64,000 bases of DNA from Marinobacter lipolyticus (GTDB taxonomy: Bacteria; Pseudomonadota; Gammaproteobacteria; Pseudomonadales; Oleiphilaceae): NCBI RefSeq assembly GCF_018424605.1, contig NZ_QTKT01000009.1:1-64000 (forward strand), written 5' to 3'. Positions 63,506 through 64,000 of the stretch are shown piece by piece. The translations under genes were made by a program, and so were the position numbers. The notes under the pieces were generated by a model, which had not been told where the DNA came from, ran no database searches, and saw only the letters and a list, made by a program, of their open reading frames with translations. Position 1 is the stretch's first letter, and each line of letters starts with the position of its first letter.

Positions 63506-63526
63506 GGAGAGCTTGAAAGCTTCTCC
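63506..63526. repeat. stem-loop upstream of rmf
   Basis: GGAGA-GCTT pairs with AAGC-(T)-TCTCC around GA, 127 bases before the rmf start. The 268 bases between rlmKL and rmf hold no gene I can support; this hairpin could fold in the rmf leader. Confidence 0.35.
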
Positions 63527-63652
63527 GTTAACAGGATCCTGACTGCTCTGGCCGGAGCTGGCAATAGTGGATAATCCCGGAGGGAAGCCACATGCCTGGG
63601 CCACAGTAGATGTGTACACGCTTGTTCTGTTAATCCATCAGTGAGGAACGGC

Positions 63653-63862
63653 ATGAAAAGACAGAAAAGAGATATGTACGCTCGTGCATTCAAACGGGGT
63701 TACCTGGCCGGCGTGTCCGGCAAATCCAAAGACAGTTGCCCGTTAGAGCAGGCGGAAGTCCGCCAGGAATGGTTAAACGGGTGGCGTGAAGGCCGCACAG
63801 ATCAATGGGAGGGCATGACCGGCGTATCCGGCATCCACAAACTGGCAAACGTCACAGCGTGA
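63653..63862 (+). CDS. rmf: ribosome modulation factor
   Basis: 69 residues from the ATG at 63653 (GTGAGGAA upstream). MKRQKRDMYARAFKRGYLAG and LEQAEVRQEWLNGWREGR are the family's two conserved blocks. RMF dimerises 70S ribosomes into inactive 100S particles in stationary phase. It is longer than E. coli RMF (55 residues) by its tail QWEGMTGVSGIHKLANVTA. It is divergent from rlmKL. Bases 63863-64000 contain no further gene. Confidence 0.95.
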   Translation: MKRQKRDMYARAFKRGYLAGVSGKSKDSCPLEQAEVRQEWLNGWREGRTDQWEGMTGVSGIHKLANVTA

Positions 63863-64000
63863 CAGTCCGCTAACCCCGATCTTTAATCTGATCTTTTGAA
63901 CACACAATTTGACGCAGTACTCAGAGCAACCGAAACGGGTTCTCCCGACCCGTACCATGCGATGAAGCGCCACGGGGTTCATTCCCCGCACGGGCCCGCT

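Noticed and set aside
63422..63693. Minus-strand frames of 65 and 85 codons upstream of rmf
   Set aside because: They overlap the rmf leader and start region and have no protein-like features.

Overview
The window looks like a 64 kb stretch of a marine gammaproteobacterial chromosome, most likely Marinobacter or a close relative. Support is the GC-rich core genes (rlmKL, rmf, htpG, dusC, katG, gdhA, a tRNA-Asn, the YbbA/YbbP-like transporter next to a TesA-like esterase), the OsmC-YcaO fusion, and many lipid or ester enzymes. This assignment is from protein resemblance only.

Layout. 1-3.4 kb: a lower-GC patch of small accessory genes (DinB, YdeI-like, DUF3291, a probably frameshifted alpha/beta hydrolase, two small membrane proteins). 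3.6-5.4 kb: GFA, DUF3135, DksA-like zinc finger, hotdog thioesterase. 5.5-9.4 kb: a TetR-led run of SDR, lipoprotein hydrolase and SGNH hydrolase with an AGAAT/ATTCT operator-like array. 9.5-12.6 kb: a lipoprotein carrying 53 Glu-Pro repeats, an SDR and a quinone oxidoreductase. 12.7-17.9 kb: an accessory island with a complete IS3-family element (12771-13991, 15-bp inverted repeats, 3-bp target duplication), a dispersed 16-bp repeat, an unknown membrane-anchored protein and a stand-alone PD-(D/E)XK nuclease. 17.9-21.4 kb: a dehalogenase/epoxide-hydrolase-like enzyme divergent from a TetR regulator and a D-aminoacylase-like amidohydrolase, with a 16-bp palindrome between them. 21.6-31.7 kb: a DISM-type diguanylate cyclase, SelW-like protein, methyltransferase with AraC regulator, pirin, FMN reductase, TenA and the OsmC-YcaO fusion. 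31.9-35.1 kb: a glycine betaine type ABC transporter (binding protein, permease, ATPase). 35-45 kb: EEP-fold protein, glutamate dehydrogenase, KatG, a fused acyl-ACP-reductase-like protein, class I aldolase, DusC, hemerythrin. 45-52 kb: DUF2835, HtpG behind a sigma-32 promoter and a large leader hairpin, two hotdog thioesterases, DUF599, a M48 protease and an SCP2-like/iron-alcohol-dehydrogenase pair. 52-64 kb: a periplasmic binding protein, YbbP/YbbA/TesA locus, YheT, tRNA-Asn, M18 aminopeptidase, DnaQ-like protein, outer-membrane barrel, RlmKL and RMF.

The genes most worth a second look are the 694-residue protein at 40119-42203, whose C-terminal half matches cyanobacterial acyl-ACP reductase including the catalytic cysteine, and the htpG leader, where a perfect 25-bp inverted repeat lies between a textbook heat-shock promoter and the start codon. 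The window also holds several clean palindromes beside divergent regulators. No CRISPR array, prophage, replication origin or complete defence system was seen.
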